A stretch of 64,000 nt of DNA, taken from Berberis thunbergii. Lineage: Eukaryota; Streptophyta; Magnoliopsida; Ranunculales; Berberidaceae. A program made the translations under genes and the position numbers. The notes under the pieces are model-generated. The model saw nothing but the letters and a program-made list of their open reading frames with translations. It searched no databases and was not told the DNA's origin. Of this stretch, positions 48,201 through 60,200 are shown one piece after another (the first letter of the stretch is position 1; every line of letters starts with the position of its first letter). Location of the stretch: contig QNQO01010749.1 of assembly GCA_003290165.1 (NCBI GenBank), forward strand, positions 62,001-126,000, given 5' to 3'.

Positions 48201-51200
48201 ATGTATGAAGAAATCGTGACTCAATTCGAGTCTTGGTATTAGTGATTTCTGTATGAAAAAATCATGACTCAATTCGAGTCTTGGTATTGTTCAATCCGAA
48301 TCAGTGATTCCTGTATGAAGAAATCGTGACTCAATTCGAGTCAACACAGATTTTGGTAGTGACCAAAGATGGTGAGTGTGAATAGCGGAGTAAAAGAGAT
48401 TCAAATTTCTTTCTTTTCCCTCCATTTCTTCTTATTTGTCTTCTTCTTCTCTGCTGTGCGATTTGATGTGCGGCCGAACATGTGACAAGGACAGAGAGAG
48501 GACGAGTGAAAGATCGCGTGGTCTACATCTGTTGGGGTGTTGTTGTCATTTGTGCCAGATAAAGACGTTGTTGTTCTTTGTTGAGTTGAGTAAAGCTCAG
48601 GGTGCTAATAGCCCAGAGATTTATATCAGTTTGAAGAAATTCTTCCTTTTTCTTCTTCTGAGACTTGGGCTTTGAGAGCCATGGTCGAATTTCGACCCCA
48701 TATGTTGTAATTGGTAGGAGTAAGCAACTGTGAAACAAGAGCCACCCCAAGTATATGGTGAGGTGGTGTTTGAACCAGTGCTTGTATTGTCACTTATGGT
48801 GACGACGGCTATGTAGTGTACTGGTGGCTCTGACTGAACCTTGAGTGCTAATAGTCTGATCCTTTAAAATACATTTTTTTGTGGTTAAAATACATTTTTT
48901 TTTGTGGTACTGAGTAAAGTATTGGGTGCAAATAGCAGAGAGATTCAGCTCTTCCCTCTCCTTCCTTCCAGAGCTTATGGATACTTCCAGTGAGATTTCT
49001 TCTCGAGGAAGGCGTAACAGGGCGCCAGAAACCGTAAAGGGTCATATTGCGTAGATTATGGTTGTAGAAAGAAGAATTCGGGTGCTGGAGTTTCGGGCAG
49101 TCATAGTGCAAGATCTTCAACTGAGGGTCCGTCATCAATGAGACATAGCTCATCTCATCAAAGTCTTGATGCTGCTATTGAAATTACCAATACGAAAGTG
49201 AACTTGCTCTCTTCTTATGGCAAATCTGATGTGTGATCGATGCTCTCTTCTTCTTCTGGGACTTGAAGAAACAAAGGAAGAAGTCGATCGATGCTTTGTG
49301 ATAGGTGATGATCAATGTTGATGTTCTGATCGACAAAAGCAGTTGTGGTTGTGACGGGGGTTGAAATGATTCGAACGATGATAATCGGTATATCTGATGA
49401 TGTTGATGATCATTTGGTGTTCGGTCAAATTGATGATCTCTTGTTGGTGATGATGATCTTTGTTGATGATGATGGATTTGATTGACGAGATCAATGTTGT
49501 TGAAAGCGGGAGCTTGGTTGCGTGAACTAGAACAGAATGAAGGAGCGATTTTGTTCTGATGGATCGATGTTGATCTTTTGAAATTGATGATTGATATTGA
49601 TGATATTTGATGATGAACCCAAAGCCAAGGTACCAGCCAATGCGTCCCAGGTTGGCGTTTGAAAAACAGAGTCAAAAGCTATTGTGTGAAGCAAATATAG
49701 ATTAGAGATGGTTCTGCTACAGCTCCCAAGAATTAAGAAGAATCAAGTGATAATTCTGATTCGGATAATAGCTTTGATGAAGAGGATAAAAAATTAGCAA
49801 AGGCACTTGTAGCTGCTAAGAAAGGACCTGAGGCTTCCAAAAAAGAAAGTTGAATCAAGTGACAGTTCTGATGACAACAGCTCTAATGATGATCGACGAT
49901 GATGTTGATTGTGGCAATTACTTTGTTTTGATTGCAGTGTTGTGTGTGCGGAAGCTAAGCAAGGTGATGACTTGTCATTTCCCTTCCCCGCCTCTTGTGT
50001 CAACTTCGGAGGCGGGGAAGAACTTGAGTCCCCGTAGTTGTTTTACGTCACCAAAGAATCTTGTGCTCTGATACCATGTAAAGAAATTGTATTGTAATAT
50101 TAAATTGTTGTATATTGTGTAAATTCATTAAATAGAATACAAGCTTATAAAGCTAACTCTGACCTAACCTTGTTGAGATAGGAAACCTAAGACTTCTATT
50201 ATATTTTGACTTTCCTAACATATCTTATTTTGAACACTTTCCTAATAGGTAACATAGGTAGACTTCTATTCTTTAACACAAGGGCAAACAATTGAACATC
50301 TCTAGCCTGGCTAGTAAAAATAATGGAGATGACACCAATAAATTATTCCACATAAACTTAACCTTTTCATGTTGATGATTTGTTCATTTGTCCCATCATG
50401 CATAATGATCTCCAACCTCCTCCAATGTCCCAGTGAATGAATTGTGATTACACCCTCCTTAGACCCAACGACAATGAAGAAAACAAGGATAAAGTCTTAC
50501 CACTTTTATCTTCCTCCTTGAAATACAATGTCATGCTTTCGAAGAGGCTCGCAACTACAATAATTAGACTCCTAAGTTGAATTTTCCATTCCAAACCTTG
50601 GAATCTTCTTTCCAAAACTTTCCATTCAACTAACACCTTTACTTCATATTTCATGGGAAATTGGGAATCTCTCTTTGTGCACCACAACCCCCAACATAAG
50701 TTATGTCAATACATGAGCTTGTTAGCATTGCCAAGAAGTAATAAAATTTCTTCCCAAACATGCTTCACAATAGGTCCCCTCATAAGTTATTCCAGGTTCA
50801 TTCGGGAGCCATGAATGACTACCAAAGTCATATATGGTTCAATTACAATGTGATGATATTAACCCATTTGATGGAGTACATCACATAAGTTCTCTTTCAT
50901 ACAACACCCACATGCATGCTAAATAATTTCCAAGCTCGTATTTCAAATCATCTTCAATTACACAGCTTTTACCACTATCTATTTTTGTATTTCATAAGTT
51001 CAACCTTTAAATAACTGTTTTTTTGGCATCTGGTGAGGAAATATCTTCTCTCGCCACTCTGGGTGCGTAATTCATGTGTTCAGAGTTGAATCCCGTGATC
51101 ATGGTACCCAGCAACACGGAATTACGTAAAAGGAGAAGAAGACAGTGAAAGTTTTCCCATCCTTCCTAATATTATGAGAATCAAGAACAACCACCCAAGG

Positions 51201-54200
51201 TAAAATGTTTAACAAGCTCTAAACATACAAACTTAAAATACAACATAAGGCTAATCCTTCCTAATATTATGAGAATCAAGAACAACCACCCAAGGCAAAA
51301 TGTTTAACAAGCTCTAAACATACAACTTAAAATAAAACACAAGGCTATGTAACAACAACATGGACAAAGATATCGGTATCCGACAAGATATAAGGTGTCA
51401 GACATGTCGAATAAGAAAAACAATACGAGATACACTGAGGACACATATTTTAGGATTATTTACTTTTTCAGTAATAAATTTTGAATTATTAATCATATTC
51501 ATTCACTTACTTGTACGTCGATACCGTTACTTGTGTACTACTAATTTGTCATAATATACTTGAAACATTGACAAATAATTGGAACCTTTCAAAGATATGT
51601 GAAAAAGGTTGATAATCTAGGCATGGAGTGCACGATTAGAGTATATTTGAATGTCAACATGTGTATCCAACTTGCTAGGTTGTCTAGGGCGTGAAGCGTA
51701 ATAGTCGCTTCAGTATCCTCGATAGTCGCAGCGAAGTTGAGGCCGAACCATAATATATAGTTGGTGAGTCATTACATTGTTCTCTTTAATTCAAAACAAA
51801 CACCACAATAATCAACCAAAATTCATATGCCATGATTCAAGTAAGTGAATAACATGTAACTAATTCGATAATAAAACAAGACATAATATTCATTCAACAA
51901 AAAGAAAGGCCAAATGTAGTAAAAACTAAGCTAATAACCCATTTAATCATAAGATCGTTACTTAAATCTTCATCATCCCCTAAGTTAATGATCACTCTCA
52001 TCTTCATCATCATCAAGTTGAAGAAGGGAGGGGAGTAAGAAGGCTCAAATGGAGTTCAGAGTTCAAACTAAGAGTTGAGTTGAGTCAAGAAGAATGGAAT
52101 AAAAGGGAAAGAAAAAGTTGTATCACCTGATTCAAGCATCGATCAAGAATCCACATTTGATTTCCTCATGGTCAATTAGGATGGTTTGTTCCTCTATTAG
52201 GCTTCAGTAGTACTAAATAGTATAATAAGCTATTGGTTATTCACTCATTTGAACTGTTAATAATCTTAGGGGTGGGTATCTCATCCCGCGATTACGATCC
52301 AGTCTCATCCTGTCTCGATTTTTTTTTAGTTTTTTGGGATTAATCAAACCCATCTGGATCCCGTCCCGTCCCGTCCCAATCTATAGTGGGATGGGATCAG
52401 GATGAAGATTTTAATCCTGCCCATCCCTTCCCGAATTTATTTATTTAATATTTACTATTATTAATTTTAATCAAAATACTCTTCTAAATGAAAGTTTAGG
52501 ATGTGTTGAAATTAAATCAATGTGAGATGAAATTCTAAATGAATTAAATCATGATTCTAAATGAATTAAATCATGATTCTAAATGAAATCTAATATTTAT
52601 TTAATATCTATTATTTATGATGAAATCTATATAGTAAATGCGGATAACGGACCCTTCGCGGTTCAGGACCGATTTAAGATTAAGCGGATTAATCGAATTT
52701 AATGAGCCTACTTTTATATAGTTTTATACCCTCACTAATGTAAATTATATTAAATAATATAGCTTGAAAATAAAGATTAATAAGACAGGTATTATAAGAA
52801 ACAAAAGTCATATTATTGAGCAAATTATGTAATCATGTCCAAAACATCACATATTATAGAGCAATAACAACCACCACCCAACAGGACGACAACCACCACC
52901 CAACAATCTCGATTCAACATTGATTTCTCACTGATTATTTGGTGACTCACCAATTAATCGGTAACCGCTAAACCCAACTACTAAATACCTAATTTGGATT
53001 GGTCTACCCCGATTTACACTAAATCGCCGATTAATCGGCGATCAATCACTACATAAATAACCCAGAATGAAATTTATATGTATATAAATTTGACATTATT
53101 GGTGTGTGAGCAATGTGAGATGAAATTCTTTTGTTATTTTTCATTGGAAAACTATTTAGTACATGCTCATCCCGTCCTGTCCTGAACCCGTTTGGGATGG
53201 GACGAACTCAAGATGAGCTATATCCCATCCCAATCCTTAACATGATGGGATAGGGATGAAGTCCATCCCGTCCCATTTGGTCTCGTGCCCACCCCTAGTT
53301 CATATGTTTTTTATCCCCCACTAACTTAGGAGCTACGTTGCGGCGCTAGGAAGCGCCAAAAACTTTTGAGGCAAATTTTTTTCAAAATGAAGCAGCACAT
53401 TCAAAAGAGTCGCAACATTGATATTGTGGAGCTTCTGACAACATAGCTGACTCGATATGTGTCAATAACACTTTTTTGTATATTACATAAACATAACACT
53501 ATATTATAGGTATTTGTCTTGTCCTAACACCAGATACTTGAAAGAACGAGTACCCTCTTAGACTGGTTTATGGTTGATACTATTACTATCCTATTGCAAC
53601 AGGGCTTCTCATCGTTGTCTAGGAGGGTTGGTTTCAAGGATTTCGTTTGGCGCTCCGCTCATCGTTGTCTTTGTAGAAAATGAGGGGATGCACCATCCAG
53701 TTGGTTATGTTCAACCATTCTAGATAGTTATCACCTAACAATGGTTGGTGTACCATCCAAGTTTGACAAAACCACCTCCATTGTTGATTTTTTTGGTTTT
53801 GGTTTTGGTTTTGGTTTTGGTTTTGGTTTTGGTTTTGGTTTTGGTTGTTGTGATACAAAGCCTATAAATAGGCGTGATTACAACCACTGAAATCAATCCC
53901 GAAGCCAGAGAACAATTAACTATCTTGTAGTGAGTTACGAGATAAGTCTAAAATCTAGACTTGTGTGGGAGAATTTCTCCATTGTTTTTCTTTGTAATCT
54001 TTTACTCCATTAGTAAAATCTCCTCTTGTTTACTCCCATGGACGTAGGCAAGTTTGTCGAACCACATATATCTGATTGCCATTAGAATTTGTGTTTAATG
54101 TTCATAAATTTACAGTACTGTTCACGAGAAGACGACATTGTTCACAAGTCACTGTTTGAATAGTAACATATACGTATTAACAACTATTTACGGATACGGT

Positions 54201-57200
54201 ATTGTTCATTTGTACAGGACTATTCATCGTTCGCACATACTTGTTGTTTCGCTTCCATAGGCGCAACAAATTGGTATCAGAGCCGAAGGTATTCCCTTGG
54301 GTTCATTTGAAGGTGTGTGTGCTAGTGATTGTTGAAAAGTATGTCAGATTCATTTACTTTTGGATCAAAGGTGATTACCGCTACTATCGGTAAATTTGAT
54401 GTCGAAAAGTTCAATGGCAATAACAATTTCGGCATGTGGCAGTGTGAGGTTCTAGATGTGATTGCACAAAAGAATCTGAAGGAGGCGCTGCACGATAAAC
54501 CGGAGAAAATGAGTGATGAAGCCTGAAACAAATTGAATCGGCAAGCATGTGTGTCTATACGACTCTGTTTGGCAAAAGAAAAGAAGTATTTCGTAATGAG
54601 GGAAACTGTTGCGAAAGTGCTCTGGAAGAAGTTGGAGGACAAATACATGACGAAGAGTATTCAAAATAAGCTCTTCTTGAAGAAACAACTTTTTCGTATG
54701 AATATGAGATAATGTATTACCTTATCTGAGCACTTGGATGAGTTCAATAGGTTAATTGCTGACCTGTTGAATTTAGATGAGAAAGTTCCAGAAAGTGCTA
54801 AGGCTTTATGCCTTCTAAATTCCCTTTCAGAAGATTATGATCATCTCGTCACAACCTTGCTGACGGGAAAAGAATCGTTGGATTACGATGAGATCGCTAC
54901 GGCGCTGCTCAATTATTAGTACACTGCTCAATTATTAGTACAGGAGAAAGGATCTTAAGGTCCATCGGGATGCAACAACTGAAGCTTTGACTGTAAAGAG
55001 AAGGTCTCCGGATTGGAAGTCTGGTAGTAAAAGCGGGAGGCCTCGTTCTCGCTCTAAAAAGAGTGCGAAGCCTGCTGCGAAAGATGAATACGCTTATTGT
55101 CACCAAAAAGGGGCATTAGGTCAAAGATTGTCTCAAAGACAAAGTCAAAGAAAATGAGAAGAAATACACCAGAGTGAATGTTGCCAAAGAAAATGATGAT
55201 AACTCAAATGAGTTTTCCTTAACCATGTCAGCGTTGATGTGTTCCACTGACAAATGGATTGTGGATTCGGGTTGTTGCTATCATATGAGTCCCAATAGAG
55301 TGTTTTTCCAATTTTAAGGAATTGGACAGTGTTGTTTTGATGGGCAATGATCAAGCCTGCAAAACAAGGGGAATAGGAACAATCCGACTCAAGATGTTCG
55401 ATGGCATGGTTCGGGAATTGAAAGATGTTAGGTATATTCCTGACTTGAAGAAGAGTCTCATCTCGGTTGGAGCTTTGGACACCAAGGGCTACAGTATAGC
55501 CGTATCAAATGGTGATCTCAAGGTCGTGGCTGGTGCAATGGTGGTGATGAAAGTAGTAAAACGAGGTAATTTGTACTGAATCTGCAGAAGATGCTACCAG
55601 ATTGTGGCACATGCATCTAGGCCGTGTTGGTGAAAAGTCTTTACAAAGAATTGTGAAACAAGGTTACTTAAAGGGTGCTAAGACCCGCAAGTTAGAATTT
55701 TGTGAACATTGTGTAATGAGCAAGCAGACAAGAGTCAAGTTTAGCACCGCTATCCACCGTACTTGTGGGACTCTTGATTATGTTCACTCGGACGTTTGGA
55801 GACCTGCTAAGCAAACATCATTAGGAGGTATGCACTATTTCGTCACCTTTGTAGATGATTATTCAAGACGTGTGTGGTGTACACCATAAAGCATAAAGAT
55901 GAAGTCTTGAATGTGTTCCTAAACTAGAAAAAGATGATTGAAACTCAGATCGGCAGAAAGATCAGGAGGCTTTATTCAGATAATGGAGGTGAATATAAAG
56001 CAAAACAACAAGTATGTGAGAACGGTGAATAGTCCTGTACAAATTAACAGTACCGTATCCATAAATAGTTGTTAATACGTATATGTTACCATTCAAACAG
56101 TGACTCGTGAACAGTATCGTCTTTTAGTGAAGAGTACTGTAAATTTATGAACAGTACATTAAACACAAATTCTAATGGCAATCAGATGTACGTGGTTCGG
56201 TAAACTTGCCTACGTCCACGAGAGCAAACAAAAAGAGATTTTACTAATGGTGTAAAAGAGTACAAAGAGAAATAATGGGGAAATTCCCCTACACAAGTCT
56301 AGATTTTAGACTTCTCTCTTAACTCACTACAAGAGAGCTAATTGTTCTCTAGCTTCAGGATTGATTTTTGTGGTTGTAATCACGCCTATTTATAGGCTTT
56401 GTATCTCAACAACCAAAACCAAAAAATCAACAATGGAGGTGGTTTTGTCAAACTTGGATGGTACATCAACCATTGTTAGGTGATGACCATCTAAAATGGT
56501 TGAACATGACCATCTAGATGGTGCATCCCCTCATGTTCTACAAATCTCCACCTCAGCGAAAATTTCTCAAATCTGAGCCGATCACCAACAGCTCAGTCAA
56601 ACACAGCAAAGAGGATTGAAGTTTGTACTATTGGGGAACAATAACCTCTTATTATTGTACTATTGTTTCAGGGTACAATAACACCATGTAATTGAATTAT
56701 TATTTTGCTCAAAAATTGGGTCTTTCTCTTGGGAACTATATATATAAAATAAAACAAATAAGAAGTGGCATAGCTGTCACTAATAAGAGAAACAATAGGC
56801 TGGGATCTTTGTGCACATAAAATTATCCAAATTGTTCAGCTCGAGAAATTCCCTTAACACAGCACGTCCCACTAAAAGGCACAAATAATCACTCCATGCT
56901 GCCTGTGCTTTAAAACATTTAGTTCAAAAAACCCAGGTTGGTGGGTGCCTTCAAGGGGATGTTGTTTCAGCTTAAGGTTTCAAAAGTGTATATTCTATAT
57001 TCAGAGTTGAATCAGTGTCTACCTTTGTTGTAGAGGTTATGAACCTAAGGGATGTCATTTTTCCAGCAGTAGCAGAGACAGAGCTTGACCCTTCATTAAC
57101 CTTGCACCCACCACTAGAAGAATAAATTAATCAAAATCTATGAAAAAAATGAGATAATTCATCGAAAAAATGAAGACTGCAAACTGAGAAGCAAACGGTG

Positions 57201-60200
57201 CATAATCACTACGGAATACATACTTGAATGAATGCAATCTGGCTGCTGCCTTGTCTTCATCTTGTTTTCGCTTGACTTCGGCAAGCTGCTCAACTTTTGC
57301 AATATAACTACCCTGACATGAAAACCATTAACTGTCTAAACTGCACACTGAGGCACAAAGGCCTAGAAACAAAAACAAGATATCACAGAGTCGTGATTCT
57401 TACATTAAAAAAAAAAAAAAAAAAACAGCAATAGCAATAGCAGTCTCCACATTCTGACCACTTTTTACTCTTATGTATGAATTGTAGGTCCACCAAGAAG
57501 TCAAATTCTTTACAAACAATAATTACATTAAAAAAAATTCTAATACCAAGCTCAGTATGAATAGTCAGTCAGGCAACAAATTTTAATGCAGATGATCATT
57601 CAACAGATTATAAACAATAAAAATCGAAGTTGGAAAACGAGGATGTAGCAAGAACAAAAGGAAGCGCATACATACTTCGAGTTCAGCTGCACGAGTATTC
57701 CTGTCAAAGGTTCTCCCCCTTTTCTTTCTCTTCTTTGTGTTGTCATCATCCAATTTACCAGAATTATCAGCTTCATTCTCTTCAAGTAGAGTTCCGGATT
57801 CATCAGAGACTAAGATGCTGTTCTTTTTCCCTGAGCCTTGTAAACAAGCAGATTGATTGTTTGAGACTCCAGAATCACCTTTCCTCCTGCCCCTTTTCTT
57901 TCTCTTCACAGTGTTGTTGGCAGCCAGTTTTTCAGAATTATCAGCATTGTTATTTTCGGCTAGAGGCCTCATCTCAGCAGATACCGACATGTTACTCTCT
58001 TTCCCGGAGTCCTGTAAAAAACACGATTTACTGTTTGAGACTCCAGGATCATCCTCTCTCCTGCAAAATTGACATTCCAAATCAGACAAACGCTAGAAGC
58101 AAATGCTAGTAGTGGTTAGATAATAAAACATCATATCAAAACATTGACCAGGAACTTGTTGATAATTCTGGTCAGGAAAAACCAACAGACCCCGCTCCCC
58201 TTCCCTAACCACTAAAGAACTTTGATCCAGAACATTCTAATAGCTGAATAATAAAACATCATATAGGCCATTCGATAATTGCTAATAGTACTGCACCTCA
58301 CTTGAAACCTACATTTGAGGCACTATGGGACAATGCTGATAAAATAATCTTAAACCATGGATTGAATGATTGTCATTGTACTCAACTATCATGTTATTTT
58401 TGCATTATGGTTCATTATGAGTATGTGTTTATCGAATTAAAGGTAACAGTTAATGAATTATGGTTTATTATGAGTATGTGTTTATTTGGAATAGAAGGGA
58501 ACAATATGATTAATCACAGAGAACAAAATAAATAATGTTATGGCTCCGCTTCGGCTCCAACTCGACAAGCACGACAATTGTCAGCACTTTCACCCCCTCT
58601 CCCTCTCCGCTTCAAACATCCCAGTTACATCCCTATAACCACAAGGTAATTTTAGCATCTATCCACAAGTTTTTCTAAGGATTTATGCACATTCATTAAA
58701 ATCCTATTGTTCCTTTCTCTCCAAATCTGCATGAACAAGTCTCTCCCAAGCCATTTACAGAAGATTCATACAAGGAAGGGATCTGCTAGAAGAGTGAAGA
58801 AATTTCACCCAATCCAGGAAGGAAGAAACAAAGGGGGCTTTCAGACATTGCTGTAACAGATATTCATAATGAACCATAATGCAAAAAAGGGCAAGAAAGT
58901 AACAGATGATATACTACTCAGTCTGACCACAAAGTACACAGTTATTGGGAATGATGAAGCACAGTCCATAAGAGAATAGTAGCCCTGAGGATATCTCCTT
59001 CAACCAGATAAAAGATTGCAGCTTGATGATTCTCTAGTCAAGAGTAGGAGGAGGATCTGGTGCTAAAGATTAGTACCCATCTTCAACTTAATGCTTATAG
59101 TCTTTACCCTTCCATGACCACTTGTCATGATCATTATCCAGAGAGACAAGTTCAGTGACAATAAGCAAGTTGGTCATTTGAGGAATTTCCCAGTCATTTA
59201 AGTTCCTTCTCAACTGAAAGTTCCATCCTTGAGAGCTATTATCCCAAAATTCTCCAATTTTATCATGTTTGTTATTGGAAACATTGTAGACAGCAGGGAA
59301 AGCTAACATAAGAGTAGAATCCCCAATGCACTTGTCATCCCAAAAGTGGATCCTCTCACCATTGTATACTTCAAAGGAAATGTTGTCATCAATACAGGCT
59401 CTTTGCTCGATAATTAGTTCCCTTCAAAAAAAGGGACCAACCACAACTAGAAGTTGGATCTTTGGTGAAGCAATCCAAAGAATTAGCACCATACTTACCC
59501 GTCAACTACAATTTGCTTCCAGATAGAATCTTAAACTGTTTGTAGTGTAATAAAACACTAGAAGAAAACTACCCTGAGTGAAGAGAAGAAAAACTCATAC
59601 TAGTTCAAAAAGTAAAGTCAAGATGGTATTCTTTGTTTTAATTTTTTTTCTTTAAGAAAAAAAAAATTTGGAGATTTGGTAGTAAGCTTATGGTGAACAT
59701 AACATCCATAAAGAAGTATAAAAAAAATGCTAGCAAAGGAAAAATGATAGAAGAAACTTCATATTTTACTCACATAGCCGCTAACTCTGCTGGAACTTGT
59801 GATGTTTCTTCCATTTGTTCCTCATCCTGCAATCACCCAATAAAATATGTTAATAGAGTATCAATAGCATTTGGGTATATTGGAAGAATTGAAGAAACAC
59901 ACTACCTGAAAAGCTATTTTCATAGCTTTATCAACTAATTCCTCGTCAGAAAATATTTTAAGCTCATCAACCCTGTAGAGAAATCAAAATAAGTGCAAAA
60001 ATAATATTAACAAGAAATTAATTTAAAATGTACGAAATAGGCAAAAAAAATATTGAGTCTAGAAAATATCCTTTCTGTTTGTCCGAATGCGTATATATTC
60101 ATGCATACTTGCATACAAATATGTAAATCTAAAATTTGTCTTGCCAACGAGATACAAAAGGTTTAATGACTTGTTTCGTATATGTGAGGATGCTAGCTAG

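Larger units (their letters stand above)
42252..50278 (-). mobile_element. Short LTR retroelement (copia-like), host of a nested chromovirus
   Basis: LTRs of ~203 bp at 42252-42454 and 50077-50278 start TGTAAAGAAATTG and end TTTAACA, and are nearly identical. Next to the right LTR, 50063-50076 reads TGGTATCAGAGCAC on the minus strand (initiator-Met primer site), so transcription ran leftward. A GCGGGGGAG polypurine tract lies beside the left LTR. The flanks CAAAG / CAAGG are a 5 bp target duplication with one mismatch. Subtracting the inserted chromovirus leaves an interior of about 2 kb. That is too short for a full polyprotein; only a copia-like 3' coding remnant ('[17 protein letters not shown]', minus, 42400-42560) is seen. 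It is nonautonomous or internally deleted. Confidence 0.8.
53672..56542 (+). mobile_element. Ty1-copia element whose 3' end is an inverted LTR
   Basis: The 5' LTR 53672-54268 (597 bp, TGTAGAAAATG to GCGCAACA) is followed by a primer site TGGTATCAGAGC (54272-54283) and a copia reading region. At 55998 the sequence switches to the same LTR in reverse orientation (55998-56542), ending at TGTAGAAC on the minus strand, beside a polypurine-like AGGTGGAGATTTG. The two LTR copies thus form ~540 bp inverted arms about 1.7 kb apart. The inverted copy lacks the last ~15 bp of the LTR. In SNAP50 intron 7. Confidence 0.85.

Noticed and set aside
53634..53858. ORF with an (NQ)n tract
   Set aside because: It is the antisense translation of the GGTTTT microsatellite in a copia LTR.
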